A DNA stretch of 64,000 nucleotides from Kuschelorhynchus macadamiae (lineage: Eukaryota > Arthropoda > Insecta > Coleoptera > Curculionidae). Shown here piece after piece: positions 1-13,715 of the stretch. A program made the translations under genes and the position numbers. How positions within the stretch are numbered: the stretch's first letter is position 1; the number at the start of each line of letters is the position of its first letter. Below the pieces are notes generated by a model. That model did no database searches and was not told where the DNA came from. It worked only from the letters and a program-made list of their open reading frames with translations. The stretch spans positions 349,001-413,000 of the forward strand of contig JAUTXW010003372.1 in the NCBI GenBank assembly GCA_030620095.1, in the 5' to 3' direction.

Positions 1-388
1 ATAAACGATTTTCATAGCCATAGTAGCTTACTTACCTTTAGAAACATAGTTCCGAGGCTTCTTCAGAATTTTCGTTACTCTATATAAAACATACCAGCAT
101 ATCATGTTTTTTATAATTTTCATACGCCGCTATTATCCGAAGAAATTGGTAAATATCAATTAAATAAAAATACCAAAAGAACGTTTAAACCAAAAGGCGA
201 TCCAAAAACCGATTAAATAGATAAATACTTTTATTTTTGTTTGTTGTCAAAAACAATAGTCACAGCCTACTATTAAATTACGCATTTAATTTCAGAAAAT
301 TGTCATTTATTTGCGTGATTCTGAGAAAAAATTCATACTATTATATTTTTGAAAAGGTAAAAAGTAGACAAATTTTATATTCTATAGA
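1..388. other. AT-rich sequence, nothing recognised
   Basis: No reading frame with a recognisable motif and no inverted repeat were seen. The short open frames have no family features. Confidence 0.5.
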
Positions 389-662
389 TATACAGGGTGT
401 TCCATTTAAAAAAATAAAGTAGAGTCCGATAACTTTCTGACCTGACCCTGTATACTAATTCCGGAAATTGAGTTCTACGGGAAAAGTTATATAAGAAACA
501 GTTTTCACATTTTCGATAAAATATCTGATAGTTGAGATATTTTGATAACGGCATCTTTAGTTTAACGAAGAAGTAGCACACTGTCGCGAAAAACTAAACT
601 TTCTATCTATAAAAATAACGCAGATACCCGCAAAAGTAACCCAAAATAGGACACCCTGTATA
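389..662. mobile_element. MITE with CAGGGTGT-type inverted ends
   Basis: The left end reads TACAGGGTGTTCC (from 391) and the right end GGACACCCTGTA (to 660), about 270 bp apart, with TA dinucleotides outside both. Tc1/mariner-type elements duplicate TA, so this is probably a non-autonomous Tc1/mariner derivative. It has no coding capacity. Confidence 0.75.
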
Positions 663-3108
663 TCAGGGAATATTCAGGATGTTACCGCAATGCAAGCATA
701 TTGAAAATGTGCTAAACATAACGGAATGAGGTATGTATATTGTATAATAAGACATGTTCATGTTATTATACAATGATATTACATAATGACCCAGTGGCTA
801 TTTGTTAAAATGGACTGTTTCTTTAGTCGCCGAATTGGTGTCGATTTGTTGGTTTCCTAATAATGTTAATCTCCATTTTGTTAGTAATCCTTTTTAATAC
901 AGCAAGTTAATCTTACATTTTCATTTGAATATCTTACAAAAATATTGGAATGCTATATAAGGTAAAAATCTCATAGTTTTAGGGAATAGGGTGAATAAGG
1001 CACTCCAACGGTCTGTCACGTGAACGTCACCGATCAGCTATTTTTGACAGCCGTAGGACAAACAAATGGAATTTTTACACAGAAATATATGGGACTTTTG
1101 TTATTTATTTTTATTTGTTTGTCTTAAAATGCCTTCTTTTTCTTGTATCGCAAATTGTGGAAGAAGAAGAAAAAGACGTAATCCTAATTAAAAGACTCAT
1201 AGTTCTTAAATATATTTTACGAGTAATACATATTTTTTGACCTTCTATCTTTACTTACATTACGGGTTCATCGTATGTGGAATTTTATTATATACTTTAG
1301 GAACTTAATAATGTATGCCTTTTAGACAGATATTATCCTAGCACGAGTGTGGTAGCTGTGGTCTACTGTCTTTACAGAATTTTTTTACTTATAAATGAAG
1401 CTACAATAACCATATACGGAGTTATTATGTTAACTTAAAACTAAGATTTAAGAAAAAAGTTCTTATCATGCATTCAGGACGGAAATTCTTAAATTTATTA
1501 AATTATAAAGGGTGGAAATTCCAGACTCAGGATTACAAGTACGATAGAGGCATGGACTTTCTTTTTAAAATTTCAGTTTCTCGATAGCTTCTCAAACAAA
1601 ATGTAACTAATGGGAACAAAATGTAACTATTTTTTTTAGGGGCTTGACGGTATAATCCAGTTCTAGAGTGCAGGTATATAATTAATTTTTTTCTAGACAT
1701 ATGTAACTTTAAGTCTAGTAAAGAGTAAAGGTTTCATTACGCTGAACTTCCTTTACACTCGTCCTTAGGTTTATTGTAAACTTTTTATTCTTATTATATT
1801 CACTCGAAAATTTTTAACTCTGACATACATGACAATTTATTTAAATAAAAACATGTTTGTTTTATTAATATGTATGTTTTATTTATAAAAAAAATATATG
1901 TACTGGGTGCAGAAAAAATATTAAACACAAAGATTGAACTAAGTTTAACTTGGATATATATAATTTAAATTGAATAACTAGGTAACTAGCAATGTCCATA
2001 TTTGTCACTGGAAGAATGTCTTTTGGATCTACACCACAAGAGGATCTAATTTTTAATTATAAAAATATTTTGTTTGCACCGCTCAGCGACGACGGCGTGC
2101 CCACTTCGAAGCTTCAAAAAGTATTCACTTGTCATAAATAAGCTTAGAGCAAACACCCAATTATAAAAAATGGCCCTGTACAAAAATGTTCACTAAATAT
2201 TTATAAAAACCCTCGAAATTTGCTTTAAATTATGACTGACTCATGTTGGACCGCCTAATAGACTGAATCTATAAAATAACAAGCAGAATATATGATCTAT
2301 TCCTCAAGAGTCTTTTTCTTACATTTCCCGCCAAAATTCTACCTAACCTATGATTAATTTGGAACCATCTTAGATATCTGTATACTCTCGGATTCTGCTT
2401 TATAAGGCAAGTTTAAAAGTTATTTTTTAAAACTTACCCTAAATAACTTCTCTTTAACTTCAAACAACGCTAAAACTTAGAAATGAGTCAAAAATCGAAT
2501 AAATTTGAATTAAATGAATATTTAAATCAAATTTAAACTTATGCTACAGTGATTTAGATGGCTGTCTCAATAAATGAATTTGAAATTATGATAATTACAC
2601 AAATTACATTATTTTGATGGTCCTCAGTCCCTATTTTTGGTATGTAATCGACCTTGATCCATTTTAACTGATCTAAACAGAACTGTGAACGAAAACTGCT
2701 GCGTGTTTCATGAATTTTATGTTAAATATTTTCTGGACTAGACCAGCACACTCGTCTTGAAAATGTTTGCCTATTGGCCACACTGCTGCCATATCTTCCT
2801 CTATTTCTGATTTTTTGCTATTAATTTTTTATTTTTAATTGGAATACCCCATATATGTTTGCTTAGTTTGATTTATTATGGTATCTCTTGTTTGTCATCT
2901 ATCAGGATACTTTTCGTGATATATTCTTATCGCTAACAAACAATCGTGATATATTCTTATCGCTAACAAACAATTCCTTTCACTTGCTCCTAACACATAA
3001 ATCATATCAATAATTTCGTAATCAACTCCAGTTTTTATTACTAGACCATTGTAATACTATAATTTTTATTTGTGGAATTTTTGGATTTTTGGATTAAACC
3101 TTTTTTTA
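663..3108. other. intergenic/repeat-derived DNA, no gene recognised
   Basis: About 2.4 kb without a convincing coding region. A frame beginning at 1129 (MPSFSCIANC...) faintly recalls the start of a THAP domain but stops after about 17 codons and is not called. A perfect 30-bp tandem duplication at 2915-2974 is listed separately. Confidence 0.4.
2915..2974. repeat. 30-bp perfect tandem duplication
   Basis: The 30-base unit starting CGTGATATATTC occurs twice head to tail (2915-2944 and 2945-2974) with no mismatch, which suggests a recent replication slip. Confidence 0.9.
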
Positions 3109-3109
3109 T

Positions 3110-3660
3110 TAGTGATAATTTTTATTTTTTAAAGTTTTAAACTGTTTCGACCCATCCATGGCATGAACAAATTTAAAAAAATAGATGTTGAAAGGAGAAC
3201 ACATTGCAATATTTTGTGCCGTAATAAATTGAGTTGTCCACCTCCAATATTTTCGAAAAGTAGCCATAGATCTTGTGTATATTGGGCGAATGGCCAAAAA
3301 GGGAGGAATCTGAGAATATAATAATATACAAGGCGCTCCACTTAAATTAATCGAGAAAATTTGCATCCAGGATTTTTATTTACCCTGTATACCGTTAATA
3401 AAGAATACTAAAGAAAAATACAGCAGTTAAAGGAAGACCATATTTGGAAGTTTTTACCATGCTAAAGTGATTTATGCTAACGCATAAAAAAATACAGGGC
3501 GTCAAATGTACCTCTGATATTTTCAAAAAGTATGACTTGAATGACTTGAACTTGAATGACTCTGTATAGACCCTACAAACCCTATATTGGGTGAATGGCC
3601 AAAAAGAGAGGAATCTGAAAACAAAACAATGTACAGGGTGTTCCATTTAAATTAAATTTT
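3110..3660. mobile_element. tandem pair of CAGGG-type MITE fragments
   Basis: Two directly repeated, diverged copies lie at about 3110-3366 and 3395-3655. Both carry the block 'GAATGGCCAAAAAG' followed by 'GAGGAATCTGA' (3290-3312 and 3592-3620), and both finish with a Tc1/mariner-like end (TACAAGGCGCTCC at 3327, TACAGGGTGTTCC at 3631). Similar minus-strand translations in the two copies come from this duplication and are probably not a gene. Confidence 0.6.
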
Positions 3661-4372
3661 TATCGCACTAGTGCGAAAAGGGTCATTTAGACACTCAAGA
3701 GTATCGAAATGAATGCATTATAACACTATTTTATAAAACGTAAATACATTATTTAAAGAAAAAAGAACGCATTATGTAAAAGAACATCCCGTACGTGAGC
3801 TAAGAATTTTCAATATTTGTTAAAAATGTCCCAACCAAAGAACGCCTTTTTAATACATATGGAATTTTTATTGTTATTTTGCGGACCGCTTTTTACTTTA
3901 TAATTTTTTAAATGTATTTTTAAACTATAGTAGCCGTCGAATTTCGAGGGGATCTCACTCCTATCTATTTAAATACCCAAAAAATAAAAATTTTCCTTTT
4001 TGTGAAGACCATGCTTCTTAAATTCTTGTTCCGTGAGTGTCTTTCAATGATGACAACTTCCGCATCAATTTTGAATAAACCCCTGCAAACATTTTCCTTC
4101 TAAAGTTACATAATTTATCTTCCGAACTGCTAAGCTTAAAAGTAACTTTCTCGTAAGAAGTTGGTGCCAGTCGGATTAAATGTAAAAGGTTAGTCCTACT
4201 TTTTTATGATCGGAAACTTGTGATTCATTTTTATAAATATATCCATACGTTTCTCTTAATGTATTATTCCTTTCTTTTATCCTGTTTTTCCGATAACGTA
4301 TTACCTAATAAATAATTAGAAAGATTTATTTCAAATATTGTTTTAACGATAATTGTATATTATTCTGGGAAG
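3661..4372. other. non-coding, with a 14-bp palindrome
   Basis: No gene seen. A perfect palindrome TCGCACTAGTGCGA lies at 3662-3675, next to the MITE end on its left. Confidence 0.4.
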
Positions 4373-4373
4373 T

Positions 4374-4414
4374 AAACTGCTGGAATTTCGAAGGGCACCA
4401 AGGAAATTTTCACT
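4374..4414 (+). repeat. left copy of a 41-bp inverted repeat (mate at 7830-7870)
   Basis: Forty-one bases starting AAACTGCTGGAA match the reverse complement of 7830-7870 at 37 of 41 positions by eye. The pair encloses the MITE composite and the long (TA)n array, so these may be ends of an older 3.5 kb element or foldback repeat. Confidence 0.55.
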
Positions 4415-4689
4415 TGAAATTCAAAATTAAACATTTTGAGTTACGGTCTTCGGCCTTTGTTTGAGCAATTTCTAGATTATGCAACCCGATAAGGACAGCC
4501 TCAGGACTGCATCACAATCGTCTTATACAGGATGTTATATAAGACCCTGTCGTTTTTTGAAAAGTTTATTCGACCAGAACTCTTACTGTGGAAGATTTCT
4601 TTATCTCTTTGTGCAACCAAAATAATCTAGAGCTAGGTACAAAAAAACAATTCCCAGCAATTTTCAAATTTTTTCTTCCTTTCCGACGT

Positions 4690-6309
4690 ACAGGGTGTCC
4701 GGATTTGGTTGCAAAAGCAGGGTATCTCGCTTATTTTTAAAGATAGAACCTTGCGGTTTTCACGAACCTGAGCTAATTTTTTGTGAAACTCATGAAGCCG
4801 TAAACAAAATTTTCATAGCCTTCTTCGTTTATGAGATACAGGGCGAAATAGAAAATTTTGCATTTTGGGACCCCCTCGTATCTCGGTTATCCTTTAACTT
4901 AACGCAAAGAGAAAAATTGCTGCTTATGCAGTTTTTTACGCTGGATCCAGTGGCGTAGTCATAATTTTCATTTGAGTTGTTATTTTTTAGATATGACCCA
5001 AAGTTGTGTTTTTTAAAATGGGACACCCTGTATATTTGTCCAGAAATTGATTTGTCCTTTTAAAAGCTTCTCAAAAATATATAATAGTATGGGTCTATTT
5101 TAATAAACAACAATAAAAATCCTAATTTTTATAATTATCATCCCAAATTTTGCAGTAGGCCATGCAAAACAAGGCTGCCTTTTATTTAAAGTCGTTAACA
5201 ATATCTACATCCTAACAATAAATCAAAATACTTGACGATGTTCCTCTAGCGCAAATTAACGAAATTTATTTTCAACAGGACGGTGCTTCCGCACACAATT
5301 CTGGAATGACGAGATTATTAAAATTTCTGGACAATAATTTTACCAATCAATGGATCGGAACAAATGGACCTATAAGATGGCCAGATTTGTCGATTTTAGA
5401 TTTCTTTCTATGGGGATATCTGGAAAATAGAATTTACAAAGACCACTATGATAATGTCCAAGATTTAGGAAATGCAATAAGAGAAATTTTCGCTATTTAC
5501 AAAATCATCAAGTTATTTTGCTTAATTCCCTAAAACGAATACTAAAATTATGCGAAGCATGCATAGAACAAAATGGAAATCAGTTTGAACAGTTCTTTTG
5601 ATTTCCTTGGTTACTGTAGTTCTTATACGACAGTTGATTTTTGCTGAAAGGCTTGTTACATAATAATGTATTACTGTTTTGTTCTTGTGTTACATAAATC
5701 TAGGTAGGTGGTACTTTTTTGGTGCGATATTATCAATACATATTTTGATAAATAGATTTAATTACATATTTATTTTGATTTATTGTTAGGATGTAGATAT
5801 TATTAAAGACTTTAAATAAAAGGCAGCCTTGTTTTGCATGGCCTACTGCAAAATTTGGGATGATAATTATAAAAATTACGATTTTTGTTGTTGTTTATTA
5901 AAATAGACCCATACTATTATATATTTTTGAGAAGCTTTTAAACGGACAAATCAATTTCTGGACAAATATACAGGGTGTCCCATTCAAAAAACACAACTTT
6001 GGGTCATATCTAAAAAATAACAACTCTAATGAAAAATATGACTACGCCACTGGATCCAGCGTAAAAAACTGCATAAGCAGCAATTTTCCCCTTTGCGTTA
6101 AGTTAAAGGATAACCGAGATACGAGGGGGTCCCAAAATGCAAAATTTTCTATTTCGCCCTGTATCTCATAAACGAAGAAGGCTATGAAAATTTTTTTTCT
6201 GGTTTCATGAGTTTCACAAAAAATTAGCTCAGGTTCGTGAAAACCGCAAGGTTCTATCTTTAAAAATAAGCGAGATACCCTGCTTTTGCAACCAAATCCG
6301 GACACCCTG

Positions 6310-6312
<3 letters not shown>
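4690..6312. mobile_element. composite inverted-repeat element with mariner core
   Basis: Two near-identical arms of about 545 bp (4690-5235 and 5765-6312, inverted) surround a core of about 530 bp holding a mariner-type transposase fragment. Each arm contains a complete 340-bp MITE-like module of its own (4692-5030 and 5968-6308), bounded by CAGGGTGTCC and GGACACCCTG with TA outside. The arms differ at only a few positions, including around 4797-4806 versus 6205-6214. The whole can be read as one long-TIR mariner element or as two inverted MITEs bracketing a palindromic mariner remnant. Confidence 0.75.
5246..5533 (+). pseudogene. mariner-type transposase, C-terminal fragment
   Basis: The frame reads INEIYFQQDGASAHN, then WIGTNGPIRWPD and LSILDFFLWGYLENRIYKD. 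The Asp of QQDGA and the Asp of LDFFLWG correspond to the second and third catalytic acidic residues of mariner-type DDE/D transposases, which cut and join DNA at TA targets. The N-terminal HTH region and first catalytic Asp are absent, and the frame ends in a stop about 55 codons after LDFFLWG. A full protein of this type has about 350 residues, so this is an internal-deletion derivative. It lies in the core between the inverted arms of the 4690-6312 element. Confidence 0.8.
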
Positions 6313-8139
<1,827 letters not shown>

Positions 8140-8650
8140 GTTCTTTCCTTCCTTCCCTTGTAAAAGGGAAGTATTGTAATCGTGAAAAAGTCACCCTCCG
8201 AGATTTTTCCAGATCTTTACGTTTCAGAGTCCCTAGATCCCCAAAAACATGTTTTCTCACTTCCGTCGGCCTATCTGTCTGTTCACGGCACAGCTAAAAA
8301 ACTGCTTTCCCGATTCACCTCAAATTTTATTCAAAAATTAAGGGTCACATGGGGATAACCTGGTAACATTTTGGTAAAAATCCAATATGGAGCAACAAAA
8401 TGGCGACCTAGTGAAACGTTAAAAAAATTATTATTAAAAACTAATTATCCAATTTACCTTAAATTTTGCACAAAAATGAAGGGTTACATAGGAATGAACT
8501 AGTAACATTTTGGTATGCATCCAAGATAGCAAAACAAAACGGCGGCTTAATAAAATATTTAAAAAATCTACTCGGACAGCCACCCTCCTACCTTTTCGAA
8601 ACTAATTCATACTTTTAGAGTATATTAAGGACAAAACACGGCACTCTTTA
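8140..8650 (+). repeat. dispersed 'ATGGCGGC' repeat, copy 1
   Basis: Opens with TTCCCTTGTAAAAGGGAA and TATTGTAATCGTG. A head follows, GTCCCTAGATCC...ACATGTTTTCTCACTTCCGT with CGG and CTGTCTGTT runs. Two sub-units of about 125 bp come next, each with 'ATTTTGGTA(A/T)', 'ATCCAA(T/G)AT' and an 'AACAAAA(T/C)GGCG(A/G)C' core. The same plan recurs at 35.57, 40.08, 44.28, 50.79 (inverted) and 63.11 kb. No protein is encoded. The repeat class is unknown to me. Confidence 0.8.
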
Positions 8651-10252
8651 AGCCAAAAAAAATCTACTTAGACAGCCGTCCTTCCTATAGTACTAATATT
8701 AAAATTACAATTTTTTTTTAAATTCCAAAAAATGGAATGGTCCAAAAAATATATATTGATTTTTTTCGGCATCTACTTTTCGATGGACAATACTTTTGAA
8801 ACATATACAAGGATTAACTTTAAAACCATTGAGCGACACTAGATGGAAGAGTAGGATGGAAGCCTTAAAGCCTTTAAGATTTCACGTGGTAGGTGTGTAA
8901 TAGTAGTTATATAACTAGGGACTAATTTGTAACTCATTTAGTTACAACATAAATAAACAAGTTGTCAATGTCATTGATTTCGTGATTATAAATCAAAATA
9001 GAAACTTTTGATTTAAAAAACGCAGCTGAAGAGGCGCTAGAAGATATTTTGTCATCCTAGTCAAGGAAAACATATGAAGCCTAATATCAGACATTTGTAA
9101 CATGCTCAACCATGATATAAAAACCGAAGATATCGCAGATTCCCGCCTGGCTCTGCTACGTCATCGCGTGATTAACGCCGGCTGTCATTGACCGTTGGCC
9201 ATATGATTTCAGTGCATTTTCAGTTGATGTTTAAAAGTGTTTGCGGATTTCTGAGGATTTTTTTTTGTAAATTGCCGCTATAATTTAGCTGTCAAATTAT
9301 TTTTTAGTTGTGTTATTTTATCGCGTAATTAAAATAATCCAAATTAACTTAAAATGTAAGTTCCACTTGCGATATTCTTTATCAAAATATCACTCGTGCA
9401 ACAAAATTTAATGAATAAAAGCATTCGTGCATATCACCAGAAAAAATACCTCGCCCTACGGGCGCTCGTTCGTTTTTTTCAGTTGATAAGCACTCATGCT
9501 TTTATTAAAAAATTGGTTGCCAACAAAGCTTTTACAAATTTTCAGAAATTTTTATGGACTTGTGATATTTCTACTGATATTATTACCGGTATCTCCAGTT
9601 AAGCTAAAGATCTTTATCCGTTATGAGAAAGATTTTAAATTAGTTGAGAATGAAATGGGCCCAGACCAGTTCACTAATATGTCATTAATCTATATCAAAA
9701 AAGATAACAATGTAAATTTGGACTAAATAATCGACATTTTTAATAAAAAAAAGAGTTTTTCAACTAGATTAGGCCATATTATATTTGTTTATATATATAA
9801 TTACATATAATATAGGAACAAACGGCAGCTTGTGCACATAAAGGGTAAACTTGTTTAGTGTGTGTTGTTTTATTCTCTCTCATACACGCATTTTTTTAAT
9901 TAGACCTCCTCCGCTCAAATGAGACTTTCTTACGTCCCTGCACTTATCAAAAAACACAGATATTATAGTATTTTTTAGTTCTAAATTGAACTCAATATAA
10001 ACATGTATAACAAAATAACAGTATAAAATTAAATAATGTCGGATTTTATACAACTTTAACTATTTCTTTAGCGGGTTTTTTGTATTTTTATTAAATAAAT
10101 ATATAACTACCATGTCATAATTTTTTTTATTTTAGTGAGTTATATGTCAATGTTTCATTAGAAAAACATTTTTAGTTGCACGTAATGACGTCGCTGCGCG
10201 GACCGGACGCAATTGAGACCATTTAGATATCATACCTTCCGTTTATTATATC
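8651..10252. other. upstream region of a Crypton-like gene, no gene recognised
   Basis: About 1.6 kb with no coding motif. A less AT-rich patch (9115-9240) precedes the recombinase pseudogene and could be its former promoter or 5' leader; this is inference only. The frames at 9396-9726 show no family features. Confidence 0.3.
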
Positions 10253-10922
10253 ATGATGCTCAACGTTAAAAATATCGACATTAGCAAATTTCACAAGCTA
10301 ATTGGCCTGCTGAAAAGAAGAAACGAAGAATATAAGTCAAAAAAGGCCAAGATGAATTTTTAACGGGATGCCCCAGACAACCAGTTTTTAATGATGAAGG
10401 TAGCCCTTATTTTTGGTGTAGTAGGTGCCTATAGAAGTATGGAGTTAGTTGAGTTGACGGTGGAAGATGTAACTGATTTGGATCACTCAATTATGATTAA
10501 TATTAAAAATACCAAACACAAAACTGATAGAAATTTTATTGTTAAAAATTCAAGTAGCAATACTGTCAACTTTACTGAAATCTGCCGCAAGTATATGGCT
10601 TTAAGAAAAGCTGAGACACTTCATTTGAGAGTTTTCTTTCGTTATCAAAACAATCATGTACTATGCAACCATTTGTTAAAAAAGATATTTGGAAAACTAC
10701 CCCAGAAAGTAGCAGCATTCTCAAATCTACCAAATCCGTCACGATATACTGGACATTGTTTCTGACGATCATCTGCCTCTTTATTAGCTAACACTAGTGC
10801 ATCTGTGGATGTTTTAAAAAGGCATGGAGAATGGAAATCGGCAGCCGTCGCCGAGGGATACGACGAAAACTCCATAAATAATAAGAAAAACTATAGCCGC
10901 AAACATTTTTGGACATGGTGAT
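10253..10922 (+). pseudogene. Crypton-like tyrosine recombinase, broken
   Basis: The frame MMLNVKNIDISKFHKLIGLLKRRNEE... reads through a stop (after KAKMNF) into APDNQFLMMKVALIFGVVGAYRSMELVELTVEDV, the Arg-I box of tyrosine recombinases. It ends with YTGHCF-stop-RSSA, the HxxR box, and HGEWKSAAVAEGY with the likely catalytic Tyr. The Arg of HxxR is replaced by a TGA stop (CGA to TGA would explain it). Such enzymes move Crypton DNA elements by cutting and rejoining through a covalent Tyr-DNA bond. Part of the gene recurs at 38.6 kb and a relative lies at 41.7 kb. Two stops make this copy inactive. Confidence 0.8.
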
Positions 10923-11029
10923 TTGAATACATTCCAAATTGGAGCTTCAAGAAACCCGTCCAGGTAAGGTTCGAACGAAGTATCTAGAACTGTCGCATGT
11001 ACTTCTACAAGTAGCGTTATTGAACACAC

Positions 11030-11236
11030 TGTCGACGAAACAAATCGATTATTTAATATTGTAAATTGTACGAATGTAAATATTCATCTAAATATAAATA
11101 AATAAATGTATTCAATTTAATTTTTTTTTTAATTGTGTTGCTAAAATATATTTTAGTCCCTTGGAACTAAATGAACCTCTTTAATCCCTATTAGGCAAGA
11201 CTAAAGGATATACTTTAGTCCAGAAAGTACAAGAAA
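11030..11236 (+). repeat. Crypton-like element 3' tail with TAGTCC hairpin
   Basis: The non-coding tail matches 38944-39172 closely (AACACACTGTCGACGAAAC... and the AAATAAATAAATG stretch). It then has interleaved inverted copies of TTTAGTCC/GGACTAAA-type motifs at 11152-11222, which can fold into a hairpin. The homology between the two copies ends near 11236, marking the element's 3' limit. Confidence 0.65.
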
Positions 11237-11311
11237 TATATTGTATCTTTACTCCAAAAGAGTGATCAAAATACAAGAGTTCTAACCACATTACATCACA
11301 ACTTGTTACGT

Positions 11312-11354
11312 TCTAGACGCGCGTTTCGCTAACCAAGTTAGCATCATCAGCAGA
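11312..11354 (-). ncRNA. hammerhead ribozyme-like motif (Penelope terminal repeat)
   Basis: On the minus strand the core CTGATGA (11350-11344) is followed by a stem II GCTAAC/GTTAGC with TTG loop, then GAAA (11327-11324), a very short stem III ACG..CGT and the cleavage triplet GTC (11318-11316). Four flanking base pairs TCTG/TAGA can form stem I. One extra U between the CUGAUGA box and stem II is a deviation. Hammerheads in Penelope terminal repeats are established; activity of this copy is inference. Confidence 0.7.
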
Positions 11355-11649
11355 TGAAATAAACTAAAGTAGCTTATCCTAACCGAGACTATTTATAGGC
11401 AAATGTGGTCACACTTGGTTGCCCCCGACTTCACCGTTGCCAAATAAGCAATGCAGGGGGCTATAGAGAATAGTCTTTATTTAGTGTTTTCTTACCACAT
11501 TTAACTATTTCTATAGTCTCAAATGCATCCAATAATCTATTATTAGATACATTTTTAATTAACTGTTCCCCGTTTTGTAGGCTACTCTAAAAACCTACAT
11601 TTTTAAATACTTTTTCTAGGCCTCTCGTATATCTGGGATCATATGGGAT

Positions 11650-13100
11650 TACTATGAACTTGTTGGGAGCCTCAGGTGCTTGAAGATTAGTGGCATCTTT
11701 TAACATTTTCTTATGTTTATGTCTAATTTATATACAAAATTATCATATCCATTAGTTTTAGCTATATTTTTAACCCGATTCATTTCATTGTTGAAACGTT
11801 CTTTATTTAATGGAAAATTGACTAACCTGTGAGTTGAGAAATGAAATGCTGCCATTTTCTGTTGACGGCAATGAAATGAGTCGGATGTTATATACCTATC
11901 AGTATTAGTAAATTTCCTATAAATATCAAATTCTAATTTATCGTTATTTCTAATAACCAACGTGTCGAGAAAAGGTAATTCCCCATTGTTCCGCTTTTCG
12001 TAGGTAAAAATTAATGGAAGGATATTTATTGTTTAATCTTTCTATGAAAGTGTCCAAATTTTCTGTTTTAGTATCAAAAATAGCAAATATGTCGTCTACG
12101 TATCTATACCACACATACTTGAGTTCTTTTTTGAATTGGGTTTCTAATCTACCCATAAACAGATTTGCAAGGAATGGAGATAAGCAATTTCCCATCTCAG
12201 TTCCCTCAAGTTGTTGATAATGTTTATTGTTGAACTGAAAAAAATTTAGATTCATACATAATTTTGTGGGAAGCAAATATTCAAATTCAAGTAGTTCCTT
12301 TGGATACTTTAAAGCTAGTGGTATGGGTACACTAGGGAACAATGAGCTTACATCAAAAGATATTAAAATTTCACCTTCTTTTAATTGAACATTCTTAATT
12401 TTATTTATATATTTATTTATATTTATTTATATTTATTTAATTTGCTGAATTCTTCTACTAACCATTTTGAAATATTGTACGATGGTGATTCAACAGCTGA
12501 AGTAATAGGTCTCATGGACTTTCCAGGTATATGGATTTTGGAAAGGCATTACAGTTTAGATAACTCTAGGTTACTATGTGTTAGTTTGAATTTTAGTTTA
12601 TCGGACACAAGGTTTTTACGTTGTTTTAAGATACTTTTTACTTCTGTTATCATTTTTGATAACGGGTTTTTCTCAATTAAATCGTAAGGATCAGTTTGAA
12701 TCAAATTGTCTACTCTTTCAAAATAATCTGTTTTGTCTAGTATAACAACCTTATTTCCTTTGTCAGCTTTTAAATAAAAACATTATTTTTTCTTCAGTCC
12801 CTGGATAACTTCAGTATTTTTACGAGAAACATATTTTGACTTGTTAACGACGTTTTTTAAGTTTTGATTTCTGCAAGCCTCTCTAATGAATCCCTTAGTT
12901 GACTGCGGCACGTATTGAATGGAACTTTCGATATTGGCTATTTGGCTATGATAGTTGGTGAACTATTTTTTACCGGAAGCTCTACAAAATTCAAACCTTT
13001 ATTCAAAAAGGGCGATTTCTCTATTATCAAAGGACTGGGAAGAAAGGTTTTCTTAAATGTTTTCGACTTCCGAAGACATTTGTTTTTGTGTGTTGAATAA
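11650..13100 (-). pseudogene. Penelope-like reverse transcriptase, minus-strand copy
   Basis: Reading down from about 13100: KSPFLNKGLNFVELPV, a stretch ending VIQGLKKK-stop, LKADKGNKVVILDKTDYFERV, KIHIPGKSMRPITSAV, LPTKLCMNLNFFQFNNKHYQ, EGTEMGNCLSPFLANLFMG and the RT active-site box YVWYRYVDDIFAIFD (near 12100). After a frameshift around 11960 it continues as YRKFTNTDRYITSDSFHCRQ and NNEMNRVKNIAKTNGY. The order fits a Penelope-like RT, which copies its RNA at a nicked or telomeric 3' end. At least one stop and two frameshifts break it. The C-terminal GIY-YIG endonuclease is not evident in this copy but is present in the adjoining plus-strand copy. Confidence 0.88.
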
Positions 13101-13104
13101 AGAA

Positions 13105-13540
13105 TGTTTTAACAATGAAATGAATCGGATTAAAAAAATATATAGCTAAAAGTAATGGATATAACGATAATTTTGTACATAAATTAGTAAATAGACATAA
13201 GCATAAAAAAATGTTAAAAGATGCCACTTCTCTTCAAGCACCTGAGGCTCCCAATAAGTTCATAGTAATCCCATATGATCCCAAATATACTAGAAGTCTA
13301 GAAAAAGTATTTGAAAACGTAGGTTTTAGAGTAGCCTACAAAATGGAGAACAATTTTAAAAATCTCCTTGGAAACCCTAAAGACAAAGTCGACTTGAAGG
13401 AGAGGAGTGGCATCTATGAAATTAGCTGTAATGACTGGAATGTTGACATGTTGGGCAAACTAAACGCTCCATAAGCATTCGTTTTAAAGAACACATGGCA
13501 CATTTAAGATACGGAAGAACAGAAAAGTGAAGCGTTGCCT
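13105..13540 (+). pseudogene. Penelope-like C-terminal fragment with GIY-YIG nuclease remnant
   Basis: Starts with NNEMNRIKKI, frame-shifts, then NGYNDNFVHKLVNRHKHKKMLKDATSLQAPEAPNKF and RSGIYEISCNDWNVDMLGKLN. RSGIYEISC is the GIY half of a GIY-YIG endonuclease; the YIG half is degraded (DMLGKL) and a frameshift separates ISIRFKEHMAHLRYGR. GIY-YIG makes the target nick in Penelope-like elements. The copy overlaps the end of the minus-strand copy in content (NNEMNR appears in both) but has lost all upstream RT sequence. Confidence 0.85.
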
Positions 13541-13664
13541 AACATGCTTTGGAAAACAATCACCAAATAGGAATAAATAAAAGTTAATTCAAAATGTATG
13601 TAATAATAGTTAATTAAAAATGTTAAAAGTGGTCTAAATCAAGTGTGACCACCACCACAGTTTA

Positions 13665-13715
13665 TAGCATTGCTGATGATGCTAACTTGTTAGAACGGGT
13701 TCAGAACGTAACAAG
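13665..13715 (+). ncRNA. decayed hammerhead-like motif, second terminal repeat
   Basis: CTGATGA at 13673-13679 is followed by GCTAACTTGTTAG, matching the minus-strand motif at 11312-11354, but the GAAA box has become GAAC and the cleavage triplet GTC reads TTC. It is probably inactive; the homology supports the terminal-repeat assignment. Confidence 0.6.

Noticed and set aside
1129..1189. MPSFSCIANCGRRRKRRNPN, similar to the start of a THAP domain
   Set aside because: Stops after about 17-20 codons and no downstream THAP motifs (HRFP, AVPTIF) were found.
4695..4958. 87-codon frame (and its twin at 6042-6305) in the inverted MITE arms
   Set aside because: The two copies are just the inverted arms of one repeat; no motif, and the frame overlaps the terminal repeat itself.
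9396..9726. Overlapping frames upstream of the Crypton-like gene as a coding exon
   Set aside because: Neither frame matches the recombinase N-terminus seen at 41739; no supporting motif.
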